Assembly (NCBI GenBank): GCA_029641185.1
Contig: JAPWGK010000004.1
Location: 1,302,001 to 1,366,000, forward strand
Length of the DNA: 64,000 bases
Direction: 5' to 3'
DNA from: Pseudofabraea citricarpa
Lineage: Eukaryota; Ascomycota; Leotiomycetes; Helotiales; Dermateaceae
Within the stretch, counting starts at the first letter, position 1; each line of letters opens with the position of its first letter. Of this stretch, positions 22,930-33,475 are shown one piece after another. The position numbers and the translations under genes are program-made. The notes beneath the pieces are model-generated. The model was not told the DNA's origin and searched no databases. It saw nothing but the letters and a program-made list of their open reading frames with translations.

Positions 22930-23390
22930 TGAAAGTCGGTCTTCACCAAGAAGATAAACAGGCACTCCTTTCGAGTCGAATTACTTGCTGTCTTTAAAAG
23001 GGTGTCGAATATTCGAGGATCCTGAAGGGAAACAAATTGTAAAAGTCGAGGTTAGTGGAAACGTGTGAGAATGTAGGAACGGATGTTGAAGAAAGTCGTA
23101 GTTCAACCAGAAGACAAAACGACGCTCCCTTGAGACTGAATTACCTTAACTGCTTTGTAAGACAGAAGGACTTTAGAGAGAGCGTGTAGTTGCAGTAGTC
23201 GACGTAAGTCGAAAGGAGTGAGATCGCGGATGATAAAGAAGGTAACTGGCTAGTTCCAACCAGAAGACGAAAACAAGGCTCCTCTGAGATTGAATTACCT
23301 TATCTGCTTTGCAAGACAGAAGGGCTTTAGAGAGAGCGTGTAGTTGTAGTAGTCGACGTTAGTCGGAGTATGTGCGTATGATAAAGAAGG
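22930..23390. repeat. Imperfect tandem repeats (about 150 bp unit) upstream of trk1
   Basis: Two well-conserved copies occupy about 23101-23242 and 23253-23390. Each begins with a caaccagaagac-like block, contains gacagaagg(a/g)ctttagagag and agcgtgtagttg(c/t)agtagtcga, and ends with gatgataaagaagg or atgataaagaagg. A shorter, more divergent third copy (accaagaagat...gtcgaattac) starts near 22940. The array sits 70-530 bp upstream of the trk1 start, so it is in the promoter or 5' leader. Confidence 0.8.
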
Positions 23391-24157
23391 AGAGAGAGAG
23401 AGTATGTGTGTGTGTGTGGGTAGCTGTGACCAAGAGAGGAAGAGAGTGTGCGTCGTCGACAACAGCCGACGGTATTAGGGAAAACGAGGTTCGTTAGCTC
23501 ACACTCTCAGACTCTAAGACACGAGAGAATGTACGTGTAGCTGTAATAGCTGGAAAGGTTTGCCGTACGTATGTGTGGGTGTGGGTGTGCGTGTTGGGAA
23601 TTTGTTGTCGAGGCAGGAGAGATCTGTAGGTAGTAAGTAGTAGTATCGTTCGCTTGCTTCAGAACGACGACTCTTTCCGTATCTGAACGATGCGGACGAT
23701 GCAAATGATGCGGACAATGCTCGTGAAAGGAAAAATACACACGGGCAGACGACGAGACTGTCTTTGCTGGAAAGAAAACGACGAGCGGTATTCGTGGTCA
23801 GTTGGAGTAGGTAAGAACAGAATGGTGGTGGAGAAATGAGAAATCGCCGAGGCGACTGAATAACCAAGATTGACATGAATACACTGTTCTTCATACGTCT
23901 GGACCTCTATCATCTCCTTAACATAGTCTCGAAGAAAAAAAAAGAAAGAAAAAAAAGTGACAGCCAAAGTTGGCAAATGTTGTTTTGTGTGATTAAAAAT
24001 GGCACAAGGCCTTAGTTCGGGTGTATATTTTTTGATAAGTACAATAGCTGAGGATGCTCGCTCAAAAGCTGATACTGATGCTCCGCCGTCCCTGAATCCC
24101 ATTCGCCATGCCGTTTATACAATGCAGATGTGCAATAATTAACTGTCGATAATATGA
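23391..24157. other. Remainder of the trk1 upstream interval
   Basis: It contains GA and GT dinucleotide runs at about 23389-23419 and no supported gene. Overlapping frames on the minus strand are Phe/Ser-rich and lack motifs. Confidence 0.5.
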
Positions 24158-25969
24158 TCATTCTCCTTTGCCTTCTTCGGCTTCCATAAGATCATCTAAT
24201 AACATCCTTTCGCTCATGCTTCGGGGTGTCCCAGAGAAACTTCCAGTACTGCCATACTTCAGGCTTTCTCGGAAGCTCTGCATTATGTCACTCTCGTCCA
24301 TACCGCTTCGCCCATCAACACTGCCCACAAAGCTGTGGACTGCCCCCAGCGATGCTACTTTGGCGTGCAGTTCCTGATTGACGACTGGCTCGCTGAAGGG
24401 GTGGCCTTTCCAGGACTGTGATTGAATGGTCTCTTTTGGTGTGGCAGACGTGGTTGGCCAGATAATAGTGCGTGCTGGCGACCGGGAATATTGACTAAGG
24501 CTCATGGGAGCTTGTTCACCTACAGTGGTATCAGAGTCCGATTCACCTTCATCTTCATCCGCATGAGTCTGGCGTTGTTCCTCTCCTGCATGCTCATCAA
24601 ATTGAAAAAGCACATCATCCTCATCCTCAAATTTCAGGTAGCCTTGGCTTCTAGATTTTCCTTCGGATTTTGTTGGATCCGCTGACTGTTTTTTTGTTGT
24701 AGGTATGATAATTGCATCCGTCCTCGAATCGCCATTGCTTTCTTTTAATGTTTTGCCAGTGCTAGGTGTCACTGGCTTGTTCTTGACCGGCCTTCGAGGC
24801 TTCATGTCTAGACCTTCATCCTCCGAGGAATCTTCTTCTGCCTGGCCCTGTACCTCGATTTCAGCGACGGTCGAGTTGTCAACTGTTGTGTATCCGTTGA
24901 TCGGCGACTTTGTAACATTCTCTGGTAGTTCTGGTATCCTCTGCAGTCCCCCATTCGTGGTCGGGAGACTTTCAGACGAAGAACCTTGTGACTGCCCATT
25001 AGCTATAGGGATGGATGGCGAGCCATCTGGGGGAGCGGATACTACAGTCCATTTCGTACCGTCGTCTTCCAAGGGCCCTCTTGACAGAGCGCGCAACGCT
25101 TGAGAGGATGATATTCTTTTTGGTGGTGGGTCTTCTATGTTCTCCACCTGCTCCGACCCACCCTCGTCATCTGAATCACCAAAACTCGAGTATTCTGAAC
25201 CTGCATCTGGGGACAAAACCGAGTCATTCACCGGTGACGTGGTGGGCAGAACCTCTTCACCCGCAACCTCGAACCGAACCCGACGAGGACTATGCACCTT
25301 GGATGAGCTCGACGTCCGTCGTAGTGCGCTCCGGCGAATTGGCCCGTCACTCCCATTCGACGTGATGGAGACCTCGTCTGTATTCCTTCGTTTTGGTGTT
25401 CCCGGCCTCGGTGGTTCAGGTGTCGCAGACAGTGACCTCGACGTGTTCGTGCCGGCATCGACGCCCATATTCTCCATTTGCTTCCCTTTGCCTTTATCTG
25501 TCGGTAACAATGCAGCCGGCGTGTCTTCGCTCCATCTGCGCTCGTTGCGATTCGTACTGTCGAGGAGTGGGAGGTAGCTGGGGGTGAAGAGGCCTCGAAA
25601 TTCCTTCTCTCGCTCGTGGGGACTTCGTGGTACTTCCGTGTCGTCCTCCCGCCCCGCATCAGCCTTGACAACGGTCGAAGTTTGAAGGGTTAAGGGCGCA
25701 CTTTTGGAGGAGCCGTTTGCGTCGGTGCCTGGGGCGGATGAGTCAAGCACGTCGCTGAAGCCGGGATGAAGAGCCTGGCAGTCCTTCATGGAGGCGGCAA
25801 TTGCCTTGGAGACTGTTTCGGAGATGTCTTTGGGTACATTGCGCAACACGTCCTCGGTGTACTTGGTGAACTCGGAGGCCATGTCTCGCCGGTACAACCA
25901 CACCTTCCGATCCAGTTCGTGCAGTCGAGTCTGAAGGTCCGACACAAGCTTGCTTGCTTCGTCCATCAT
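24158..25969 (-). CDS. Large intrinsically disordered fungal protein with RVxF motif
   Basis: A single exon encodes 602-603 aa (tandem ATGs at 25969 and 25966). The N-terminal about 65 residues are ordered-looking and heptad-rich (LVSDLQTRLHELDRKVWLYR), suggesting a coiled coil. The rest is Ser/Pro/acidic and disordered. A conserved-looking island around residues 212-246 holds RRSALRR, then SPRRVRFEVAGEEVLPTTSP, where R230-F233 reads RVRF, a match to the RVxF docking motif for protein phosphatase 1. Another ordered island is RSQGYLKFEDEDDVLFQFDEH. The C-terminus has FRESLKYGSTGSFSGTPRSMSERML, rich in possible phosphosites. I do not recognise a named family. A role as a phosphatase-binding scaffold is only an inference from one short motif. 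Confidence 0.8.
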   Translation of the reverse strand: MMDEASKLVSDLQTRLHELDRKVWLYRRDMASEFTKYTEDVLRNVPKDISETVSKAIAASMKDCQALHPGFSDVLDSSAPGTDANGSSKSAPLTLQTSTVVKADAGREDDTEVPRSPHEREKEFRGLFTPSYLPLLDSTNRNERRWSEDTPAALLPTDKGKGKQMENMGVDAGTNTSRSLSATPEPPRPGTPKRRNTDEVSITSNGSDGPIRRSALRRTSSSSKVHSPRRVRFEVAGEEVLPTTSPVNDSVLSPDAGSEYSSFGDSDDEGGSEQVENIEDPPPKRISSSQALRALSRGPLEDDGTKWTVVSAPPDGSPSIPIANGQSQGSSSESLPTTNGGLQRIPELPENVTKSPINGYTTVDNSTVAEIEVQGQAEEDSSEDEGLDMKPRRPVKNKPVTPSTGKTLKESNGDSRTDAIIIPTTKKQSADPTKSEGKSRSQGYLKFEDEDDVLFQFDEHAGEEQRQTHADEDEGESDSDTTVGEQAPMSLSQYSRSPARTIIWPTTSATPKETIQSQSWKGHPFSEPVVNQELHAKVASLGAVHSFVGSVDGRSGMDESDIMQSFRESLKYGSTGSFSGTPRSMSERMLLDDLMEAEEGKGE

Positions 25970-26181
25970 GAGGGGGCCAGTGGGCAGAAGGGTCGCAGGC
26001 TTGTGCAGGGAGGGCCGGCGTAGGGTAGGGTCAATAAACCGGGAGCATGTCAGACCAATGCAAGGAGGAGCGTGTGATTTTGGGCTGGAAGTCTTAGATT
26101 CTAGCTTGCGCTTTGGGGGGAGGGGGGAGATTCGAAGATCTCGGTAAGTTAGCGGACGACGCTAGAAGCACACGGGGGGGT

Positions 26182-26530
26182 TGGCTGGGCTGGCTGGGCT
26201 GGCTGGGCTGGCAATTGGGATTTTATAGCGACGGGAGGAGTGGGAGGAGGGGGAAGGAGGGGGTGTGTTGGGAGAGGGAGTGGGAATAGGATGAAAGGGA
26301 TAGGATGGGATGGGATGGGATGGATGGGGTGAGATGGGAAGGGGATTATTGAATATTGAATGCTAAAAATTGAAAATGATGCGGGTTTGTGGGCGGTGGA
26401 CAGTGGGCAGTGGGCAGTGGGCAGTGGACAGTGAGTGTATGTAGTGTAAGTAGTGTAGTGTAGTGTAGTGGGCATTATGTGCTAAGATGATGGATGATGG
26501 ATGATGGATGATAATGGATGATGGATGATA
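26182..26530. repeat. Cluster of five different microsatellites
   Basis: In order: tggctgggc units at 26182-26212, gggat units at 26300-26329, cagtggg units at about 26394-26432, tagtg units at 26451-26470, and gatggatgat units at about 26486-26530. Each is a different motif, read directly. Confidence 0.9.
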
Positions 26531-27152
26531 ATAAGACGAATGACTGGTAGAGTAGGTACATAGAGACTGGGGGGTGTGAGGGAAGTATAAGCAGGGGCAG
26601 GGCATAAAAAGTATTATCTGGCGATGACATAGCCATGTAGATGTTTACTGATAATAATACTGTCTGTTTGGGGGCTGTTTTTGGTGGTAGAGACTGTATG
26701 TGACCCCCAAGTGGCCCCCAGCTGGTTGCCTTGTGGCTGCTGTGGGGGAGTACGTAGGGTAGGGTAGGGTACTGTAGTGGTAATACGTTGGAAGTTCTAG
26801 GCTGCACTGCCTTGTGTGCCTCACTGTCAGTGACTGTCTAGCCCTGTGACTCTCTGGCACTCAATCACTACTGACCACTCAATCATCCATCATCCATCAT
26901 GCAGCCCAAACTCCCAAAACTCCCTAAACTCCCACACTCCCGACTCCCGACAATTACCAGCATTCATGCATTCTAGAAGCCATCACGTGCATCTTGGATC
27001 TGCCATCTCCCATCTCCCATCTGCCATCTCTGATCCTGATCCTGTTACCCAATATCTGCCACGGCATCCCCGACTTTCTACCCAACAACCCAATTACCCA
27101 ATTACCCAGTTACTCTCATCTCTTGGTGCAACCACACTTGACTCCTCCATGA

Positions 27153-27203
27153 TCAGTGCTCAGTGCTCAGTGCTCACCTCACCTCACCTCACCTCACCTC
27201 ACC
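27153..27203. repeat. Adjacent (cagtgct)n and (cacct)n repeats
   Basis: Three cagtgct-like units pass directly into five or more cacct units. This abuts more low-complexity sequence on both sides. Confidence 0.9.
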
Positions 27204-27429
27204 ATAGCTTCCTGATCCTTGGTGGCTACTGTATAGCCCTGCATCTTATTTAGCTCAGCTACCTAGATACATTGAGCATGTGGGCGGGAAAGTGGGATGA
27301 CCATGCTCTTTGCTTATCAGCATCATCACATCAAGAGATGAGCTGACTGAGTCACAACCACAACAATATACTTTGAACCTACAGCTAACTTCAAAGATAA
27401 GAGCCTTTTGGGGCGCGTGCATGATCGCT

Positions 27430-27471
27430 TTCACCTTCACCTTCACCTTCACCTTCACCTTCACCTTCACC
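27430..27471. repeat. (ttcacc)x7 microsatellite
   Basis: Seven exact hexamers. Translation through it gives Phe-Thr or Lys-Val repeats on the two strands, so frames here are artefacts. Confidence 0.95.
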
Positions 27472-28089
27472 TGCTGCCCTCATCGTGACCAGTGACCACG
27501 TCCTATGCACCACAACGGAGCAGAGCACGGCCCAGGACAAATCAGTTCCCCCTTCTGTCCTTCATCCCAGCTGCAGATTCTGCATCATCCAAACCACCAG
27601 CACAATTCTTTGCGTAAAAGCTTAAAGCGGAAGCAGGAGCATCTGATCCGGCTCGCGATACTACCTAGGTACGGACGTACGTACAGCAACACGCTCTTTT
27701 AAAACCACAGTAGTGATCATATCGCAATCTGACTTTTTCATTTAGTCTTGAGGACCGACCACATTACTTTTATTCCTCTCATTAGATATTTAGGCACGGT
27801 TATTTAATTATTCATCTTTTTTTTTATTTAATGCGTATTCGTGTATTGCAAGGTTGTTTGCGGCTGAATCACAGCCTGTTGTGAAAATCTGTCTGAATTC
27901 ATTCGGCTGGTGTTTTACGCAGTCTTCACTTCTCGCTTGATTGCTCAGCTACTCACGTGCGCTCATTCAGTGTGCTGTAACATCAATGTTCATCAGTAAT
28001 ATTCTCAAGAACAAGGCAACGAGGAAGAAAGGCGTACTCACTTCCTAACTCCGGCTTCATTCTTAAGTCTTTCTTAGTCTTTCATAGCT

Positions 28090-29355
28090 CTATTTGTTAA
28101 CTACACTACTCTCGCTAATCTCTGGAGAGTACTCCGAAAACCATGGGTTTCTTGCAATATCCTCCGCCAACAGACGCTGGCTAGGCTCATATGAGAGCAT
28201 TCCTCGGAGAAGGTTGAGAAATGCTTCCTGCTGGCTCAGTAGAAGCTGCGGGCAGTGCTTATTGACTAGCGAAGTGAGCGGGCGACCCGGTTGAAATGAT
28301 TCGGCATACCACCACGAAACGGGTTCGCGATCTGCCAAAGTGAACGAATGCTCCCATTCCGCTGGAAAGGGGCCGAGCACATCAACTATCGTCCCGAGCA
28401 TTATATACACGTTATCGAAGACGATGGGGAAAAGCCTCACCGAGCTCTGAATCTCGAAGATCAGGCATGCGAGAGCCCAGATGTCGCTCTTCTTCGAGGG
28501 AGGAAAGCCGAAGCACATCTCGGGTGCGAAAAACGACGGTGGTGTTCCTACGCCATCCGGCGGGCTTTTGGCAAAGAAGGATTGACCAAAGTCGCTGATG
28601 CGAATGTTTCCAAGTAGGTTTAGGTCGATGGTGGAGAAATCGACAGCCTGGACGACCTTTTTGGGAGCATGTGGCGAATATGACCCATCTACCAGTCTTA
28701 GTGAAGCAGTTTTAACAGGACCCAGACGCTTGTAGATTTCAGACTTTGACCAAGACTGGACGTCTCGAAGCTCAAACAGCACGTTGGAGTGAGTTAGATC
28801 TTAATGTAACTTTAGCGACAGGCTTGCAGTGATCAGATATTAAGACGTACCACCATGACATATGTCTAAGGAGTGTAAATATGCCAATCCGTTGGCAACC
28901 TGTTGAGCCGCCTTGTGGCGAAGGGATTTCGGAAGCTGCCTTTCACTCGTATTTTTAATGCTTGGTCCTAGGACAGGAAGGACCAAGCAGCAATGTAAGC
29001 CGTTCGGTCCATTGATTTGAAAGACATCATCAAGAGACGATATATTCGGATGAGCAGCGGCACATTTCTGGAGATGCTGGAGGATGTTGACTTCCATATC
29101 ATTTGTAACGTTGGCACACAGGATCTTGAGGGCGTAGTAGCGCTGCTCATCCACCGAGCGAGCAAGCCAGACTGTTGAAAAGCCTCCTGATCCAAGTTTG
29201 TGTATAACTTCATACAGTTTTTCTTCTTTGCCTAGTATGTCGCCTATGTTGACCGGATGGTAACCACCGATAGTGTATTTCTCAACATCTTCAACACCGT
29301 CTAGATTTGGGTCGCAGTACAGCCATTGTATTGACTCTGCAGACTTTCGAGACAT
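28090..29355 (-). CDS. SRPK-like protein kinase
   Basis: Two exons (29355-28851, 28799-28090) give 404 aa. The lead-in EDVEKYTIGGYHPVNIGDIL is characteristic of SR-protein kinases and their fungal relatives. Kinase landmarks follow: glycine loop LGSGGFSTVWLA, ATP-binding Lys in ALKIL, catalytic loop HGDLTHSNVLF (completed across the intron), metal-binding DFG in ISDFGQSFF, a degenerate APE segment in PSFFAPEMCFG, and DIWALACLIFEI. The usual Lys two residues after the catalytic Asp is Thr, as in many fungal SRPK-like paralogues, so activity may be altered. The long spacer of true SRPKs is missing. It probably belongs to the expanded fungal SRPK-like group rather than being the splicing kinase itself. 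Confidence 0.9.
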
Positions 29356-30100
29356 GGCGAATCAGGTAATGTCTAGAGGATGAAATTGAAGATGGTTGTT
29401 GAGAAGTAAGTCTACGATAGCATTCTAGATCGAGCTGTTAGTATGGTTTATTATCATTTTTCTGTAGGTACTTACTGTTAACCTGAGGGTACGCAGATAC
29501 ATAGGTCGGTATATGGTGGAGTGGTGACACATGACCAGCTGATCACGGGATCGCAACAACCGTGAATACCAGACTCTTGTAATTACTAGTAAGTAGGTAT
29601 ATAGTGATTATTAAGGACCATTTACTATCAGAAGTACATACGACGTTTAGCGTTCTAGTCCATAATGATTCCGGCTGTGTATCACTTGGCGGCTCAACTC
29701 ATCTTCGGCTTAGAGTCTCGGCACAAACCACTCGTGGTTCTCCACGTCAATAGGTCCGATTACTCCCCTAACTCCCCGTCGACTTGTACTCGGTGAAGTG
29801 AATAGGCATCAAGTCATGTGGAGTCTGAACCCCAAGGAGTAGCTCTCTAGGTAGCCATGCCATGTACGAAAGTACAGTACCAAGGCAGCTCAGCCCTCAG
29901 CGGCTACAAGACAGCATGGCTGATCCCAAACTGCAGACACGAGCACCACCTGCACGAACCATTCCTGCTGCCAATCCAATCAGGAGCCTTAGTATGACGA
30001 TCGTGTGCTTCGACGGTTCGAGAACAATAAGCTCCCCCGCTCTTCAAGAGGACTTTGTTACTGGTTGTGGTAAGGTAGGTCCTTGAATACAATATCCGGA
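29356..30100. other. Intergenic region between kinase start and CxDR gene end
   Basis: No supported gene. It presumably carries the kinase promoter and the 3' end of the CxDR gene. Confidence 0.5.
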
Positions 30101-30844
30101 TCAACATCGTCCTCCACAGCGGTTGCAGCACTCCCCACAGCACCTGGCCAGGTTAGCACATATCATGTCACTTTTGCATTTTGCTTTACCTATCACAGCA
30201 TCTATCACAGCATCTATCGCAGCACCTGTCACAGCACCGGTCACAGCATCTATGGCCATTAGCATAGTCCGGCAATTCCGTTGGCTGTAGATAATACCTG
30301 TCGCAGCACCGGTCGCAGCATCTGCCATTATAAGTCAGCACATTGCTCTATATTGAAGACATCTGTACTTACCTATCACAAGCACGATCGCAACACCTAG
30401 CAAGCCCAATTAGCATCAAAAGCAAGTGGTGGAGAGAATCGTTCTGCCTACCGATCACAAGCACGGTCACAGAATCGATCACAGAATCTATCGCAGAATC
30501 TGTCGCAGCATCTACCACAGCATGTCAATATCAATATCGCTCGAGGAACAGAGCTAGCCAAAGCGAAAGAAATACCTATCACAGCACCGATCGCAACACC
30601 GATCACAATTACAACAAAAAACCCACCCACAGCAGTTCTTGATGCTCCCCCAGAACCCACTCCGTCTCTTCCCAATTCTCTTGCTAATTCCGAATTCGTC
30701 TTCAAGAGTGTGTGTCTGCTGCATCATGACTGGTCTGGGCATAGGTCCTGGTTGCTGCTTGACCAGGTAAGCACGTTGGTGATGCTGCGGTATCATATCT
30801 TCCTCTCTTGAACCGAGCCGCGTCCATGGTGCCGTTGACGACAT
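30101..30844 (-). CDS. Cysteine-rich protein with tandem Cys-x-Asp-Arg tetrads encoded by symmetrical mini-exons
   Basis: Six exons (30844-30576, 30511-30452, 30396-30373, 30321-30298, 30249-30190, 30143-30101) join in frame to 159 aa. Residues 1-65 are unremarkable (Gln/Met/Pro-rich, then SKRIGKRRSGFWG). From residue 70 the sequence is nearly all Cys, Asp and Arg: KNCCGWVFCCNCDR, then about 17 tetrads of the type CCDR, FCDR or ACDR, ending CCGECCNRCGGRC. All five introns (46-64 nt, GT...AG) interrupt the Arg codon of a tetrad in phase 2, and the four internal exons are 60, 24, 24 and 60 nt. No signal peptide is visible. The regular Cys spacing suggests metal binding or disulfide or palmitoyl chemistry, but I recognise no named family and give no function. 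The exon structure is deduced from splice consensus and perfect frame maintenance. Confidence 0.82.
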
Positions 30845-32794
30845 GACGAGGAGACCAACAAAGCCAAAGAAGGGTCAAGTCTCCAATATCATAGCGGGAA
30901 GATGTAAAATAAGATAAGTAAAGCGTGGATATACATCCGGCCACGAGCTGTGCTTCTGAGGCTCCGGAGGACATTAAAGTCCTCTTCCCAAACACCATAA
31001 TTAACAAACCATTATACCTACCTCGCGAACATTGCCATATTGTCAACTGCCGCAGGCCAAATATGTTCGATCCCCCAGCTTTCTGAGATGCGTTTCTTCC
31101 TTCAAGGTAGCTAAATCCTTAACCCCGTGTTTCAGCGACCATCTCCCGTGGCTTGGCCGGAGATCACAAGGCTTGCTCTTGCTTATGATAGCATGGTGAA
31201 AGATCCCAACGAACTGGTTTCCCGGTCTTTGCTACTTTAAAGGACGGTAGCTTTTGAGGAAACCCAGGGTATGGGATATATGCATCGGCAAGGGTGCGGT
31301 ACTGTTATTAGTGATGAGGGACACGGTACCATGCTGTACCTCGGGATCTCTACAACTCTCGGCTTTATGAATATTATTTGCTTTTAATGAATAAGCATAA
31401 GCCTTTAAGGCCATAGTATAAAAGATTTATCATCCCTAACTAGTTCTAGAGAATAAGAGATAGCTAGGTAATTGTAGATTAGCTCTAAACCGGCTAATGT
31501 TTTATTCCGCCATGTACCAGGGATGTAGTGAAAGCCATCAGCATCTATATCTTGATATTGCTGCCAACGTCTGGCTACCCCCTAAAGAAAACCAACAATC
31601 GAGAAGAAAGATCAATGATGATCCCCGAAAACTTATGGTGTAAAACCCAAAGGCTTTCATAGATGTTATAGCTACTATAAGCTGGCCGAAAGAACTCTTG
31701 GTTCATCTCCTGGTACAGATATGTGGAAGGAAGAGAGCAAAACATTTCAGCTTAGCATATTCTAAAATCTGTAAAAACGTCTGATTGTCATATAGAATGG
31801 GCGTTTTTCATAATGGATTGTAACCCTACACACTTCTGGTGCCCTATAATCTACGGGTCCTCTATATCTGCGAATGCAAATGTCCATACCTCAAGCTTAC
31901 AAGGACTGGTACCATGGAAAAGTAAAGAAATGTTAGATGGAACTGGACAATTGACTCATTTGGTCGACGATAGAATAGCCCCGAGGCATAATGGAGCACA
32001 TGAGAGGCCGATGTAGAATCCTACCTGGCTGTGCACTCTACTGTACATTAAGAGCGCGAAGTACGTGACATCCTCGTGGAATAGAACCAGGAACGATGCT
32101 GCCCAATGGATGGCTTGTGTTTCTCTGAGCCAAGCAGATACTCACGCCATCCTCTGCAATGGCAAGACTAGGAAACAGGAAGGAGCGTAATGCGAACTTG
32201 AAGATTCGTTTCATGTGGCACCTCACGTCAGACGCGTCGTAGAAGCCATTTGTAGAATCTGATGGTTGAAGCTGCTCCAAGTCAGAGGTTGAGGACTATG
32301 ATTAGATAACAACAGATCCAGCTTGAAAACCCACAAAACATGTGGTGGGCTACCATCGTCGCGAGTTGGAAGAGCTGCAGATGATGTTGTTATTCTTTGG
32401 AGGGTCGCGTCGCTTAGAGTTTCTGCCTGAATCAGGCACCAAGTCTCCCGACGGCAGAGCTGTCGGTTCGCTTTCAGGGAAAATCAAATCAGCCAGCAAA
32501 CGAGCGCTTGGGAAGATCCAAATTTGAGAAATTGTTTTTGCAGGTTGCGCTCGCGCTTTCCAGTCGACGTTCCAGAAATAGACTAGCGCGGTTTATTTCG
32601 CAATCAGTTGAGGCAACCACGCCCGCCAAATTATTAAGTCTCATCAGCGCCCACCTTCGCTTCTTCATTCTTCTTTCTCCATCTTTCAACTTCATCGCCA
32701 ACCACCAAATCCATCACCACATCATCGATACCGTCAGAGTCGACGCGTATTTCATCACCAAAACACCTTCACTAAACACCTCAACACCTTCAAC
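30845..32794. other. Divergent intergenic region, partly AT-rich, with H4 promoter
   Basis: About 1.95 kb between the starts of the CxDR gene and histone H4. The stretch 31400-32000 is AT-rich with many stops in all frames and looks like decayed sequence. No intact element was found. The last 300 bases should hold the H4 promoter. Confidence 0.5.
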
Positions 32795-33368
32795 ATGACT
32801 GGACGTAAGTAATCTCTCTCCCTTTATCGCAAATCGCGATTCCTCACCGTCGCGGGCCCTCTCGGTCGCGCGTTACCTAGTGGGTGAGGTGATACTATTC
32901 CGAGATATCGACGCGCTTGATCCTCAACCAATAGCATTCACCTCTACCCACCACGGCATCCACTGTACACTTCTACAATACATGAATATATACTGACGCG
33001 TTTTCATTACAGGCGGAAAGGGTGGAAAGGGTCTCGGAAAGGGAGGAGCCAAGCGTCACCGCAAGATTCTTCGTGACAACATCCAGGGTATCACAAAGCC
33101 CGCTATCCGTCGTCTCGCGCGTCGTGGTGGTGTCAAGCGTATCTCAGCCAGTAAGTCGCGTCAGCTAACCCTCACTTTCTACACCATACTAACATATTTC
33201 GCAGTGATCTACGATGAGACCCGTGGTGTCCTTAAGGGATTCCTTGAGGGTGTTATCCGTGATGCCGTCACCTACACTGAGCACGCCAAGCGCAAGACTG
33301 TCACCTCTCTCGATGTCGTCTATGCCCTCAAGCGCCAAGGCCGTACCCTCTACGGTTTCGGTGGTTAA
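32795..33368 (+). CDS. H4: Histone H4
   Basis: Three exons (32795-32804, 33013-33150, 33205-33368) encode 103 aa, the canonical length. The N-tail [19 protein letters not shown], the core beginning [18 protein letters not shown] and the end GRTLYGFGG match H4 throughout. The first exon is only 10 nt and the first intron 208 nt. It is a nucleosome core component partnering H3. No H3 gene lies next to it in this window; the upstream neighbour on the opposite strand is the CxDR gene about 1.95 kb away. Confidence 0.99.
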
Positions 33369-33475
33369 ATACCCTTTACCAATGTACAATACCATCACCT
33401 CTCTTCCGGTCTACCGTTCAAAGTCTCTCAACATTCTCCGGCGCGACGTGGTATCTTCGTGGGCATTTTACGTTA

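Larger units (their letters stand above)
25970..28089. other. 2.1-kb microsatellite-rich gene-free interval
   Basis: It separates two genes on the minus strand. The core 26150-27480 is unusually dense in unrelated short tandem repeats, listed separately. The part from 27500 to 28089 looks unique and AT-richer, and no gene was seen. Confidence 0.6.

Noticed and set aside
23507..24102. Overlapping minus-strand frames (77-147 aa) upstream of trk1
   Set aside because: They are Phe/Ser/Arg-rich, lack motifs, and overlap each other in different phases within a repeat-bearing promoter.
26750..26775. Telomere-like tagggtagggtaggg
   Set aside because: The unit is TAGGG, not TTAGGG, with only three copies inside one of many microsatellites.
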